A stretch of DNA of 40,878 nucleotides from the NCBI GenBank assembly GCA_903878085.1, contig CAIRGJ010000052.1, positions 1 to 40,878 on the forward strand. The letters are read 5' to 3'. Under the pieces are notes generated by a model. The model was not told where the DNA came from, did no database searches, and was given only the letters and a program-made list of their open reading frames with translations. The translations under genes and the position numbers were made by a program. Position 1 is the first letter of the stretch. Every line of letters begins with the position of its first letter. This stretch comes from an uncultured Hyphomicrobiales bacterium (GTDB taxonomy: Bacteria > Pseudomonadota > Alphaproteobacteria > Rhizobiales > Xanthobacteraceae). Positions 25,771-33,862 of this stretch are shown here, piece after piece.

Positions 25771-26643
25771 CTAAAGCCCGATCTCTTTCAAATACTTCCG
25801 CACGCCCGGATGGATCAACGCCGCGCTCGGTGCCGCGGCCGCGGTATTGGCCGGCGTGGTCTCGACGCCCTGGTCGAGACGCTTCACCAGAGCCGCGTGG
25901 CCTTTGTCGATCGCGCGCGCCAGCGCATAGGCGATGTCGTCGGACAGCGTTGGCCTTGCCAGCACGAAGCTCCACGAGCCGACCGATTGGATTGCCGCCG
26001 TCTGCCCGGCATAACTGTTGGCGGGCAAAGTGGTCGACTTCAGGAAACTGTGTTTGGCGCGGATGCGTGCTGCTTCCTCCGCCGTTGGCGCGATGAAGCG
26101 CCCGCCGGCTTGCGCCAATGTGGCAAAGCCCGGCCAGCCGACGCCGCCGCCCCACAGCGCTGCGGCACGGCCGTCGGTCACCATGGTCGGGCCGTCGCCG
26201 GCCTTGTCGAGAAAGATCGGCTCGAAATCCTTGACCTGGTCGAGGCCGAGCCCTTCCAGCACATAGCGCGACAAGATCGTCAGGCCGGAGCCCTTGGCGC
26301 CGAAGGCCACCGGCTTGCCCTTGAGGTCGTCGATGGTCCGCGCCGGACTGTCGCCGCGCACGATGAACATGCCGGCGGTCGAATACATCGCGGCGAGGAT
26401 TTTCAAGTCCGACTTCGGCCGCCCGATGCCCTCGAACGCCTCATAGGCCGGTTCGCCGGTACAGAGCGCGATGTCGAGTTCGCCCGCTTCGAGCAGCGGG
26501 ATGTTCTCGGTCGAACCTTTGGTGTTGCGCGGCTCGACGACAAGCTGCGGATCGGTCTCGTTGATGGTGTCGGCGAGCGCGCCGCCATAGAGCGGGAAAC
26601 CGCCACCCGGCGTGGCGGTGCCCAGAACGATCTTGATACTCAC
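25771..26643 (-). CDS. TAXI-family TRAP-type substrate-binding protein lacking a signal peptide
   Basis: The 290-residue product resembles TAXI-type TRAP receptors: an N-terminal KIVLGTATPGGGFPLYGGALADTI glycine-rich ligand loop, NTKGSTENIPLLEAGELDIALCTG, and LKGKPVAFGAKGSG in the second lobe. Normal TAXI receptors carry a signal peptide; here the first residues (VSIKIVLG) go straight into the first beta strand, so it appears cytoplasmic. Start is GTG 26643, overlapping the sulfhydrylase stop by GTGA (26640-26643). The open frame continues far upstream, but that stretch is antisense shadow of the sulfhydrylase gene. No TRAP membrane subunit genes are nearby. Confidence 0.8.
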   Translation of the reverse strand: MSIKIVLGTATPGGGFPLYGGALADTINETDPQLVVEPRNTKGSTENIPLLEAGELDIALCTGEPAYEAFEGIGRPKSDLKILAAMYSTAGMFIVRGDSPARTIDDLKGKPVAFGAKGSGLTILSRYVLEGLGLDQVKDFEPIFLDKAGDGPTMVTDGRAAALWGGGVGWPGFATLAQAGGRFIAPTAEEAARIRAKHSFLKSTTLPANSYAGQTAAIQSVGSWSFVLARPTLSDDIAYALARAIDKGHAALVKRLDQGVETTPANTAAAAPSAALIHPGVRKYLKEIGL

Positions 26644-27929
26644 TTGGCCGTCAATCCCTGCTCGAGGTCGGCGATGATGTCTTCTTTGTCCTCGAGCCCG
26701 ATCGACAGCCGCACCACATCGGGGCCGGCGCCGGCCTGCACCTTCTGCGCGTCGGACAATTGCTTGTGCGTGGTCGAGGCCGGATGAATGATCAGCGAGC
26801 GCGTATCGCCGATATTGGCGAGATGCGAGAACAACTGCACGTTCGACACCAGTTTGACGCCGGCGTCGTAGCCGCCTTTGAGCCCGACCGTCATGACCGC
26901 GCCGCTGCCCTTCGGCGTGTATTTCTTCGCGAGGGCGTTGTATTTGTCGCCCGGCAATCCGGCGTAGCTGACCCAGGCGACCTCCGGCCGCTTCGACAGC
27001 CATTCGGCCACCGCCAGCGCGTTGTCGGAATGACGCTGCATGCGCAGCGGTAGCGTCTCGATGCCGGTCAGGATCAGGAACGCATTGAACGGCGACAGCG
27101 CCGGTCCGAGATCGCGCAGGCCGAGCACGCGACAGGCGATGGCGAAGGCGAAATTGCCGAAGGTCTCGTGCAGCACGATGCCGGAATATTCCGGGCGCGG
27201 CTCGGACAGCATCGGGTAGCGGCCTTCGCGCGACCAGTTGAAGGTGCCGCCATCGACGATCATGCCGCCGATCGAGTTGCCGTGGCCGCCGAGGAATTTG
27301 GTAAGCGAGTGCACGATGATGTCGGCGCCGTAATTGAACGGCTTGCACAGATAGGGCGTCGCCAGCGTATTGTCGACGATCAGCGGCACGCCGGCCTTGC
27401 GCGCGATCTTGGACACCGCCTCGATGTCGGTGATGACGCCGCCCGGATTGGCGATCGACTCGATGAAAATCGCTTTGGTCTTGGGCGTGATCGCCTTCTC
27501 GAACGACGAAATGTCGTCGGGGTCGGCCCACACCACCTGCCAGCCGAAGCTCTTGAAGGCGTGGTTGAACTGGTTGATCGAGCCGCCGTAGAGCTTTTTC
27601 GAGGCGACGAATTCGTCGCCCGGCATCAGCAGCGTCTGCATCACGACCACTTGCGCGGCGTGGCCGGAGGCGACCGCCAATCCGGCGGTGCCGCCTTCCA
27701 GCGCTGCGACGCGCTCTTCCAGCACCGCGTTGGTCGGGTTGCCGATGCGGGTGTAAATATTGCCGAAGGCCTGAAGGCCGAACAAGGAAGCGGCGTGATC
27801 GACGTCGTCGAACACGAACGACGTGGTTTGGTAGATCGGCGTCGCGCGCGCCCCGGTGGTCGGATCGGGCTTGGCGCCGGCATGGATCGCCAGCGTGTTG
27901 AAGCCCGGAATGCGTTCGGCGTCGGCCAT
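26640..27929 (-). CDS. O-acetylhomoserine sulfhydrylase (aminocarboxypropyltransferase)
   Basis: This PLP enzyme of the Cys/Met metabolism family forms homocysteine from O-acetylhomoserine and sulfide in methionine synthesis. The 429-residue product has TLAIHAGAKPDPTTGARATPIYQTTSFVF at the start, the GNIYTRIGNPTN signature, the phosphate-binding SGHAAQ region and the PLP lysine Lys211 in HSLTKFLGGHG. The long length and motifs match the MetY/Met17 type rather than MetZ. No SAM-II riboswitch-like element was recognised in the upstream gap. The TAXI-like gene is translationally coupled downstream. Confidence 0.92.
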   Translation of the reverse strand: MADAERIPGFNTLAIHAGAKPDPTTGARATPIYQTTSFVFDDVDHAASLFGLQAFGNIYTRIGNPTNAVLEERVAALEGGTAGLAVASGHAAQVVVMQTLLMPGDEFVASKKLYGGSINQFNHAFKSFGWQVVWADPDDISSFEKAITPKTKAIFIESIANPGGVITDIEAVSKIARKAGVPLIVDNTLATPYLCKPFNYGADIIVHSLTKFLGGHGNSIGGMIVDGGTFNWSREGRYPMLSEPRPEYSGIVLHETFGNFAFAIACRVLGLRDLGPALSPFNAFLILTGIETLPLRMQRHSDNALAVAEWLSKRPEVAWVSYAGLPGDKYNALAKKYTPKGSGAVMTVGLKGGYDAGVKLVSNVQLFSHLANIGDTRSLIIHPASTTHKQLSDAQKVQAGAGPDVVRLSIGLEDKEDIIADLEQGLTAK

Positions 27930-28052
27930 GGTCGCTCCCTCTGCACCCGGGCGTTCCCGGTCACCCGCTGGTTTAGCCGATGGCCGCTATGGGTCAAGGG
28001 AAGGGACCTGCCGATTTTGGCGGCTGAACGAGGAAGCCGTTCTCTCCCGCTC

Positions 28053-28072
28053 ATTCCCGCGTAAGCGGGAAT
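28053..28072. repeat. Small palindromic repeat (ATTCCCGC / GCGGGAAT)
   Basis: An 8-bp perfect inverted repeat (28053-28060 and 28065-28072) with a GTAA loop lies just downstream of the CoA-binding gene stop. A second copy is at 29322-29341, in the same orientation and with a similar loop, so it is a repeat family within this window. Confidence 0.75.
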
Positions 28073-28087
28073 CCAGAGCGGCGGAAG

Positions 28088-28627
28088 TTACGGCTCCCGC
28101 TTATTGTTGATGCCCAGCCCCATGCGCTGGAAACCGCCGCCGAAGTTCTGCGCCCGCTTCGACGACAGCGTGCGCGAATTGATGCCCATCCAGGAAATCT
28201 CGCTGGATAGCCGGCCGTATTCGATCTTCGGGCAGCGGTCCATCACCACCTTGATGCCGGCGGCTTCGGCGAGTGCGGCCGCTTCGTCGTTGCGGATGCC
28301 GAGCTGCATCCAGATCACCTGCGGTTTCGGCTTGAGCGCCAAGGCTTCCTGCACCACCGGCATAACGAATTGCGAGGCGCGGAAGATGTCCACCATGTCG
28401 ACCGGCTCGGGGATGTCCGCCAGCGTGGCGTAGACCTTCTGCCCGAGGATCTCCTTGCCGGCCTGTCCCGGGTTGACCGGGACCATGTGGTAGCCGCGCT
28501 CGAGCAGATACTTGAACGCGAAGTAGCTCGGCCGGTTATCCTTCGGCGAGATGCCGACCATGGCGATGGTCTTCACGGTGTTGAGAATGCCGCGGATATA
28601 GCTGTCGGGATAGCCGTCGCGGTTCAT
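28088..28627 (-). CDS. CoA-binding domain protein (YccU-like)
   Basis: The 179-residue protein is of the single-domain CoA-binding group with a Rossmann fold: TIAMVGISPKDNRPSYFAFKYLLERGYHMVPVNPG (nucleotide-binding start) and later VDIFRASQFVMPVVQEAL and VIWMQLGIRNDEAA. These match the YccU/CoA_binding_2 family, whose function is poorly known. The start ATG 28627 overlaps the stop of the preceding flavin-barrel gene (ATGA, 28624-28627), so the two are translated together. It is followed by a palindromic repeat rather than a clear terminator. Confidence 0.9.
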   Translation of the reverse strand: MNRDGYPDSYIRGILNTVKTIAMVGISPKDNRPSYFAFKYLLERGYHMVPVNPGQAGKEILGQKVYATLADIPEPVDMVDIFRASQFVMPVVQEALALKPKPQVIWMQLGIRNDEAAALAEAAGIKVVMDRCPKIEYGRLSSEISWMGINSRTLSSKRAQNFGGGFQRMGLGINNKREP

Positions 28628-29244
28628 TGCTGCTGCTGTTGTTGCTGGAGAAGTGCGCGCAGCCGTGCGTTCTCGGCCTCGAGTTCGGCGATTCTGGTCT
28701 TGACAGTGTCGAGCGCGGTGCCGATCTTGGCTTCGGTAAAGCGCGTCACGATGTGCGCGGAGCAATTCACGTCCCAGGCCTCGATGGTGAACAGAATGGC
28801 GCGTTCTGGCTTGGCCTTGTAGCCCTTGTCGAACAGCCGTTCCACCAGCGCCGGGTCGTTTTCGACGACGCGGGCGCGGCCCCATAGCTTGATGCGCTGG
28901 CGGCGCGCCGGATCGATCAGAAACAGATAGGCGCGGTCGTTTTCGGAGAGGTTGGCGAGCGTGATGTATTGCCGGTTGCCGCGATAGTCCGCGAAACCGA
29001 GTGTGTGCTCGTCGATGACCTTGATGAAGCCCTTCGGCCCGCCGCGATGCTGGATGTAAGGCGCGCCCTGCGCATTGGCGGTGCCGAGAAACGCCGTGTC
29101 CTGCTCGGCGATGAAGGCGGCCAGCTCCGGGGTCACCGTATCGGGAAAGCCCTCTTCGATGCGCCCGGCATAGGCCTTGGCCGAGCCGCGCTCGGCCTGC
29201 GCTTGTTGTGCCGCCGGCGTGAAGACGAGGGAGGCGTTGTTCAT
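28624..29244 (-). CDS. Pyridoxamine 5'-phosphate oxidase-related flavin-barrel protein with polyglutamine tail
   Basis: The 206-residue protein has the split-barrel flavin-binding fold of the PNPOx-related family: FIAEQDTAFLGTANAQGAPYIQHRGGPKGFIKVIDEHTLGFADYRGNRQYITLANLSEND, then a region rich in Arg/Lys (ARRQRIKLWGRARVVE). It is probably an FMN- or F420-type oxidoreductase, substrate unknown. The C-terminus is a short coiled coil (KTRIAELEAENARLRALL) ending in seven glutamines, encoded by mixed CAG/CAA codons. It is coupled to the CoA-binding gene by an ATGA overlap. No evidence of membrane association. Confidence 0.87.
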   Translation of the reverse strand: MNNASLVFTPAAQQAQAERGSAKAYAGRIEEGFPDTVTPELAAFIAEQDTAFLGTANAQGAPYIQHRGGPKGFIKVIDEHTLGFADYRGNRQYITLANLSENDRAYLFLIDPARRQRIKLWGRARVVENDPALVERLFDKGYKAKPERAILFTIEAWDVNCSAHIVTRFTEAKIGTALDTVKTRIAELEAENARLRALLQQQQQQQ

Positions 29245-29321
29245 GGAGCACCAGAACCGTTGGGTCCCAAGATAGGCACTCGAACAGCGAGCGGAAAGGG
29301 TGCCCGATACCCACGGCGGTC

Positions 29322-29341
29322 ATTCCCGCGAAGGCGGGAAT
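29322..29341. repeat. Small palindromic repeat (ATTCCCGC / GCGGGAAT), second copy
   Basis: The same 8-bp inverted repeat as at 28053-28072, arms 29322-29329 and 29334-29341, here with loop GAAG. The flanking CATTCCCGCG...GGGAATCCAG is also shared. It lies between a flavin-barrel gene and a CocE-type gene transcribed in the same direction. Confidence 0.75.
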
Positions 29342-29368
29342 CCAGCTCTCCCTTTCTCGAAGTGCTGG

Positions 29369-29410
29369 GTCCCCGCTGGAGCTTGCACCCGCGTAGGCGG
29401 GTGCGGGGAC
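29369..29410. repeat. Compound palindromic repeat
   Basis: Outer arms GTCCCCGC (29369-29376) and GCGGGGAC (29403-29410) enclose inner arms GCACCCGC (29385-29392) and GCGGGTGC (29397-29404, overlapping the outer arm). It follows the repeat at 29322 by 27 bases, so the two may belong to one composite dispersed element. Confidence 0.65.
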
Positions 29411-29441
29411 GACACCTTGCGTGCGATCTGCTCGCTGATCC

Positions 29442-31121
29442 TCACTTCGCCGGGATCACCGGCAGCAGCAGATACGACTCGTACTTGCCGCCGGCGTAGA
29501 CCGTGTTTGTGCCGGTGTTGTAGTCGGCGTGATAATGCAGATAGCCGGCGCTGCCGGCGCCGTCGCGCGGCTGCACGTCGAGCTGAATGCGGTTGCCCTT
29601 CTTGAACACCATGCAGGTCGGCCAGATTTCGACGTCGACCTTCACGATTTCGCCGGGCTTGAGATAAAGCCGGCGCTGATGCTTGTGATAGGGGCGGTAG
29701 GGCAGCGTCAGTTCGGGATCGAGTTCGCGATGCGACACGCGCAGCCAGCCCTTCGCGACCGGCACCGGCGCGCCTTGCTGGCCGGTTTCCAGGATTTCGT
29801 TGCCGTCGGCGTCGAAGTTGCGCAGCGTCAGGAACAGATCCATGTCCTCGGTTTTGCTCGACACCCAGAAGCTCGCCATCAGCGGGCCCGTGACCTCGAC
29901 GTCGTTCGGCAAAGGCGGCGTCTGCAATGCGATGCCCATGCCAGGCTTGATGCCGCCGCCGCCCATCACCTGCGACGAGGCCGCCGAGGTCGATCCCATG
30001 GTGCCGAGGCTGAAGGCCGGGTAGGTGCTGGCGCTTTCGGTCGTCGGATTGTCTTTCGCCAGCACGCCGGTCTGCGGCTTGCCCGCCGGCGGCGATTGCG
30101 ACAGGTCGAAGTAGAATTTAGTCCATTGCGTGCGCTTGAGCGGCCACTCGTTCTCGTGCCGCCATTCCAGCACGTCATTGCCCTTGCGGATCGCGAGTTT
30201 GACCGGCGGCTCGTCCATCACGCCGTTCTCGATGCCTTTGAGCCAATAATCGAGGAACTTGATCTGATCGGCGCGGCCTTCCTCGGTATAGAACGCGTGC
30301 ACGTGGCTGCCGGCATGGATGCGCAGCTTCTTGTGCTTGGATGCCGAACGCATGAAGGCTTCGGTGTTGCCGCGCAGATGCAGCGCCATGCCGGACCAGT
30401 TGCCGGCGGTGAACATCGGCACCGTGATCTTGTCCCATTGCGCCTGCGCGCCGCGCAAGGCGCCGTTGTCGAGGCTGTCGTGCAGCCAGCGATACATCGT
30501 GTCGGTCTTCCAGCGGTCGGGCTCGACGCGCGAGGCGCGGCCAAGCAGATGATGCATGGTGTGCGCGGTGATCCAGTTGGTCATGAACACGCTGAGCAGG
30601 CCGCCATGATACAGCGCGTCGCGGTAGAGATCGGCGGCGCCTTCCCACGGGATGATCGCCTTGAGCGACGGTGGCGCCAGATTGGCGACGAACCACTGGT
30701 TCATCGCGTAGTAGGAAATGCCGTTCAGCCCGACCTTGCCGTTACACCAGGGCTGCGCCGCCGCCCATTCGATGGCGTCGTAGAAGTCTACCGCCTCGGC
30801 GTGCGACCACGGCTCATGCTGGCCCGGCGATTTGCCGGTGCCGCGGCCGTCGACGCGCACCGCGGCGTAACCCTTCGGCACCCACCACAGCGGATTGGCG
30901 GTCTCCCAATTCATGTAGGGATTTTGCTTTTCCTCGAGCGTATCCGGCGTGACCCAGAGCTTGTCCTTCTGGTACGGCCCGAGATTGAGGATCGCCGGCA
31001 CCTTTTCGGCGCCTTGCGGGCGGAACACGTCGGCCTTGAGCCGCGCGCCGTCGCGCATCGGCACGTCGACGTCTTTCTCGATGACGATGGAATCGCTAGC
31101 GGCGCTGGTATGCACGTTCAT
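29442..31121 (-). CDS. CocE/NonD family hydrolase (X-Pro dipeptidyl-peptidase S15-like)
   Basis: The 559-residue product matches the CocE/NonD family of alpha/beta hydrolases with a jelly-roll C-terminal domain. Visible are a first domain with VPAILNLGPYQKDKLW and the nucleophile elbow GLNGISYYAM with Ser136, a cap region with many aromatic residues, the RIHAGSHVHAFYTEEG His loop near residue 280, and the C-terminal XPD-like beta domain (GPLMASFWVSSKTEDMDLFLTLRNFDADG and RIQLDVQPRDGAG). No signal peptide is seen. Natural substrates in this family range from esters to amides and dipeptides; none can be assigned here. Confidence 0.9.
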   Translation of the reverse strand: MNVHTSAASDSIVIEKDVDVPMRDGARLKADVFRPQGAEKVPAILNLGPYQKDKLWVTPDTLEEKQNPYMNWETANPLWWVPKGYAAVRVDGRGTGKSPGQHEPWSHAEAVDFYDAIEWAAAQPWCNGKVGLNGISYYAMNQWFVANLAPPSLKAIIPWEGAADLYRDALYHGGLLSVFMTNWITAHTMHHLLGRASRVEPDRWKTDTMYRWLHDSLDNGALRGAQAQWDKITVPMFTAGNWSGMALHLRGNTEAFMRSASKHKKLRIHAGSHVHAFYTEEGRADQIKFLDYWLKGIENGVMDEPPVKLAIRKGNDVLEWRHENEWPLKRTQWTKFYFDLSQSPPAGKPQTGVLAKDNPTTESASTYPAFSLGTMGSTSAASSQVMGGGGIKPGMGIALQTPPLPNDVEVTGPLMASFWVSSKTEDMDLFLTLRNFDADGNEILETGQQGAPVPVAKGWLRVSHRELDPELTLPYRPYHKHQRRLYLKPGEIVKVDVEIWPTCMVFKKGNRIQLDVQPRDGAGSAGYLHYHADYNTGTNTVYAGGKYESYLLLPVIPAK

Positions 31122-31159
31122 TTCGTTTCGTCCCTATGTGATGTTCTTGTGCCGCGCGG

Positions 31160-31975
31160 TCAGCGATCTTCCCACGTCGGCTTACGTTTCTCGATGAAGG
31201 CACAGATGCCTTCGGTGGCATCGTGCGCCATCATATTTTCGGTCATCACCTCGGAAGCGTAATCGTAGGCCGCCGCCAATCCCATTTCGGCCTGGCGGTA
31301 GAATGCCTGCTTGCCGATTTTCAGCGTGTAAGAAGATTTCGACGCGACCAGCTTGGCCAGCGCCATCGCTTCCTGGCGTTCGTCGCCGGGCGTCACGGCG
31401 CGATTGATCAGCCCGATGCGCGCGGCATCGTCGGCGCTGACTATCTCGCCGGTGAGCAGCATTGCCATCGCGTGTTTGCGCGGCACGTTGCGTGACAGCG
31501 CCACCATCGGCGTCGAACAGAACAGCCCGATATCGACGCCGGGCGTGGCGAATTTTGCGGCGGAGGACGCTACCGCCAGATCGCAACTCGCCACCAATTG
31601 GCAACCCGCGGCGCTGGCGACACCTTGCACACAGGCGATCACCGGCTGCGGCAGATGGACGATCTGCTGCATCGTGCCGCTGCACACCGTCATGATTTGT
31701 TTGAAATAGGCGCGGCCGCCGTCGGCATCGCTGCGGCGTGCGGTGAGTTCTTTCAGGTCGTGCCCGGCGCAAAAGGCTGTGCCATTCGCCGCCAGCACCA
31801 CGGCGCGGATGCTCTTGTCGGCGGCGATGTCCTTGAAGGCGTCGGACAGCGCGATCAGCAGCGCTTCGGACAGGCTGTTGCGCGCGGCCGGGCGGTTGAG
31901 CGTGAGGATGGCGATCGATCCATCGCGCTCACGCAGCAGCACGGCAACGTCGGTGCGGGCGGACTGGACATTCAT
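31160..31975 (-). CDS. ECHDC3-like crotonase-fold protein without catalytic glutamates
   Basis: The 271-residue protein (start ATG 31975, MNVQSARTD) matches the ECHDC3 subgroup: GTAFCAGHDLKEL, GVASAAGCQLVASCDLAVASSAAKFATPGVDIGLFCSTPMVALSRNVPRK and IGLINRAV. Where hydratases carry their two catalytic Glu, this has Gln (AAGCQLVAS) and Gly (ATPGVD), so it is unlikely to be a hydratase. ECHDC3 proteins have no well-defined reaction to my knowledge. The frame extends upstream into an open stretch that looks like shadow sequence. It is divergent from the PaaI-like gene. Confidence 0.87.
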   Translation of the reverse strand: MNVQSARTDVAVLLRERDGSIAILTLNRPAARNSLSEALLIALSDAFKDIAADKSIRAVVLAANGTAFCAGHDLKELTARRSDADGGRAYFKQIMTVCSGTMQQIVHLPQPVIACVQGVASAAGCQLVASCDLAVASSAAKFATPGVDIGLFCSTPMVALSRNVPRKHAMAMLLTGEIVSADDAARIGLINRAVTPGDERQEAMALAKLVASKSSYTLKIGKQAFYRQAEMGLAAAYDYASEVMTENMMAHDATEGICAFIEKRKPTWEDR

Positions 31976-32098
31976 CGCGAGGGCATTCCGTTGCAAATTC
32001 CGGGCGGACCTTACCCCGAAGCACCGGCTTTCCGTAAGGATCGTGGCCCGGCAAAATGGTATGGCGGGGAGCCGGATTATCCGGCGGGGAGAAGGCGT

Positions 32099-32530
32099 AT
32101 GCCGGCACCGGCACTTTCGGCGGATGAAATCGCCACCTTGCTGCATGAGGTGTTTCCGCAGGCGTTTTTCCCGGGCTGCGGATTGACGCTTGAGCGGGTC
32201 GAATACGGCGACGTGCGGGTGCGGCAGGCGTTCCACGAGGATCATTTGCGTCCTGGCGGCACGATATCCGGTCCCACCATGATGGAATTGGCAGATTTCG
32301 CGATGTATGTGGCCGTATTCTCGGCCGTAGGCCCACAACCTTTGGCGGTGACAACCAATCTCAACATCAATTTTCTGCGCAAGCCGGCCCAGGCCGACCT
32401 TATCGCCGACGCCAAATTGATGAAGGTTGGCAAGCGCTTAGCGGTGGGGGAGGTGACGCTTACCTCGGCCGGGTCGGACGAGCCGGTGGCGCATGTCACC
32501 GCCACCTATTCAATCCCACAGCAGCGGTAA
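32099..32530 (+). CDS. PaaI-like hotdog-fold thioesterase
   Basis: The 143-residue protein has the hotdog-fold features of PaaI-type acyl-CoA thioesterases: RPGGTISGPTMMELADFAMYVAVFSAVG (with the core helix) and TTNLNINFLRKP, followed by beta strands ending in ATYSIP. ATG 32099 is preceded by GGAGAAGG (32087-32094). It is soluble and small. It probably hydrolyses an acyl-CoA; substrate unknown. It is divergent from the ECHDC3-like gene and precedes rplM by about 150 bases. Confidence 0.88.
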   Translation: MPAPALSADEIATLLHEVFPQAFFPGCGLTLERVEYGDVRVRQAFHEDHLRPGGTISGPTMMELADFAMYVAVFSAVGPQPLAVTTNLNINFLRKPAQADLIADAKLMKVGKRLAVGEVTLTSAGSDEPVAHVTATYSIPQQR

Positions 32531-32601
32531 TTAGCGACAGGTACTGAGATACCAATCTTTTAAGACATTGATATTTCATAACGAATGTTCACAATCGGTC
32601 G

Positions 32602-32630
32602 TTGACCGCGCATCGTAGCTCGGCTAGAAA
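32602..32630 (+). promoter_or_regulatory. Candidate sigma-70-type promoter for rplM-rpsI
   Basis: TTGACC (32602-32607), a 17-base spacer and TAGAAA (32625-32630) form a reasonable -35/-10 pair, with an AT-rich tract just upstream (32555-32590). The implied 5' leader is about 40 bases. This is a pattern match only. Confidence 0.45.
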
Positions 32631-32676
32631 CCGCCAACTCCAGCGCGCTGTTGCAGCGCCCTCCCAAGGATTTGTC

Positions 32677-33141
32677 ATGAAGACCTATTCGGCAAAGGCC
32701 GCCGACATCGAAAAGAAATGGGTGACCATCGACGCCGCCGGGCTCGTGGTCGGCCGTCTCGCCACGATCGTCGCCATGCGGCTGCGCGGCAAGCACAAGG
32801 CGACCTACACCCCGCACGTGGACGATGGCGACAACGTCATCATCGTTAACGCCGCCAAGGTGGTGTTCACCGGGCGCAAGCGCGAAAAGAAAATCTATTA
32901 CCGCCACACCGGTTTCATCGGCGGCATCAAGGAACGCACCGCGAAGTCGATCTTCGAAGGCAAGTTCCCTGAACGTATCGTCGAGAAGGCGGTCGAGCGC
33001 ATGCTGCCGCGGGGTCCCTTGGGCCGCGTGCAGTTCGGCAATCTGCGCGTCTATCCCGGCAGCGAGCATCCGCATGAAGCGCAGAAGCCCGAGCCGCTCG
33101 ATGTCGGCATTATGAATCGCAAGAACGTGAGGAGTGCCTAA
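32677..33141 (+). CDS. rplM: 50S ribosomal protein L13
   Basis: L13 is an early assembly protein of the large ribosomal subunit. The 154-residue product has the family blocks [52 protein letters not shown] and [39 protein letters not shown] 32677 has AAGGA at 32666-32670. The open frame extends upstream to 32602, but that is leader sequence. It forms an operon with rpsI two bases downstream. Confidence 0.98.
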   Translation: MKTYSAKAADIEKKWVTIDAAGLVVGRLATIVAMRLRGKHKATYTPHVDDGDNVIIVNAAKVVFTGRKREKKIYYRHTGFIGGIKERTAKSIFEGKFPERIVEKAVERMLPRGPLGRVQFGNLRVYPGSEHPHEAQKPEPLDVGIMNRKNVRSA

Positions 33142-33143
33142 CC

Positions 33144-33620
33144 GTGTCCGAGACCCTACAGTCGATGGAAGGTTTGGCGAGCCTCAAGCCAGCCACTCCC
33201 GAAGCTCCGAAATACGAAAAGAAAGTCGATGCGCAAGGCCGTGCCTATGCCACCGGCAAGCGCAAGAACGCGGTCGCCCGCGTTTGGATCAAGCCGGGCG
33301 CCGGCAAGATCATCGTCAACACCCGCGCGGTCGAAACCTTCTTCGCGCGTCCGGTGCTGCGCATGCTGATCCAGCAGCCGCTGGTCTGCGCCAATCGCGC
33401 CGGACAATACGATGTGGTCTGCACGGTCTCCGGCGGCGGCTTGTCGGGCCAGGCCGGCGCAGTGCGACACGGCATCTCCAAGGCGCTGACTTATTTCGAG
33501 CCGGAACTGCGCGGCGCGCTCAAGAAGGGCGGCTTCCTCACCCGCGACTCGCGCGTGGTCGAGCGTAAGAAATACGGCCGCGCCAAAGCGCGTCGTTCGT
33601 TCCAGTTCTCGAAGCGCTAA
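33144..33620 (+). CDS. rpsI: 30S ribosomal protein S9
   Basis: S9 is a small-subunit protein whose C-terminal tail reaches the P-site tRNA. The 158-residue product has [28 protein letters not shown], the [19 protein letters not shown] block and the conserved C-terminus [10 protein letters not shown]. An N-terminal extension of about 35 residues before YATGKRK is common in alphaproteobacteria. Start is GTG 33144, with GAGGAG-like purines inside the end of rplM. A strong terminator follows. Confidence 0.98.
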   Translation: MSETLQSMEGLASLKPATPEAPKYEKKVDAQGRAYATGKRKNAVARVWIKPGAGKIIVNTRAVETFFARPVLRMLIQQPLVCANRAGQYDVVCTVSGGGLSGQAGAVRHGISKALTYFEPELRGALKKGGFLTRDSRVVERKKYGRAKARRSFQFSKR

Positions 33621-33645
33621 GTTTCGGACTTTATCGAATTTCTGC

Positions 33646-33676
33646 AAAAGGGCACGCTTCGGCGTGCCCTTTTTTG
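33646..33676 (+). terminator. Rho-independent terminator of rplM-rpsI
   Basis: A 12-bp stem (33646-33657 with 33662-33673) closes the stable TTCG tetraloop and runs into six or more T residues. It ends the ribosomal protein operon. Confidence 0.93.
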
Positions 33677-33862
33677 TTTGGGCATGCGCTTAGGCACGGC
33701 GCGGTTGCACACAATTGCCTCTAATTTTCCCAAGTGTTTCGTCGAAGCCTGCATAAGCGCGCAAGGTTTTGCCCATAACTACGGCTTATCCTTGTAGTTA
33801 CTGCGGTCCTGCTCGCACAGGAGTGCCGGCGGCCTGCACCCGAAGAAGCTGCACAATAACAA

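Noticed and set aside
26644-27531. A 586-residue fusion protein including the TAXI-like domain
   Set aside because: The first half is antisense-like Arg/Gly-rich shadow of the sulfhydrylase gene read in another frame; the coupled GTG start at 26643 explains the domain better.
27930-28050. SAM-II riboswitch in front of the sulfhydrylase gene
   Set aside because: Such elements are common before methionine genes in this class, but the conserved pseudoknot sequences were not found in the upstream gap.
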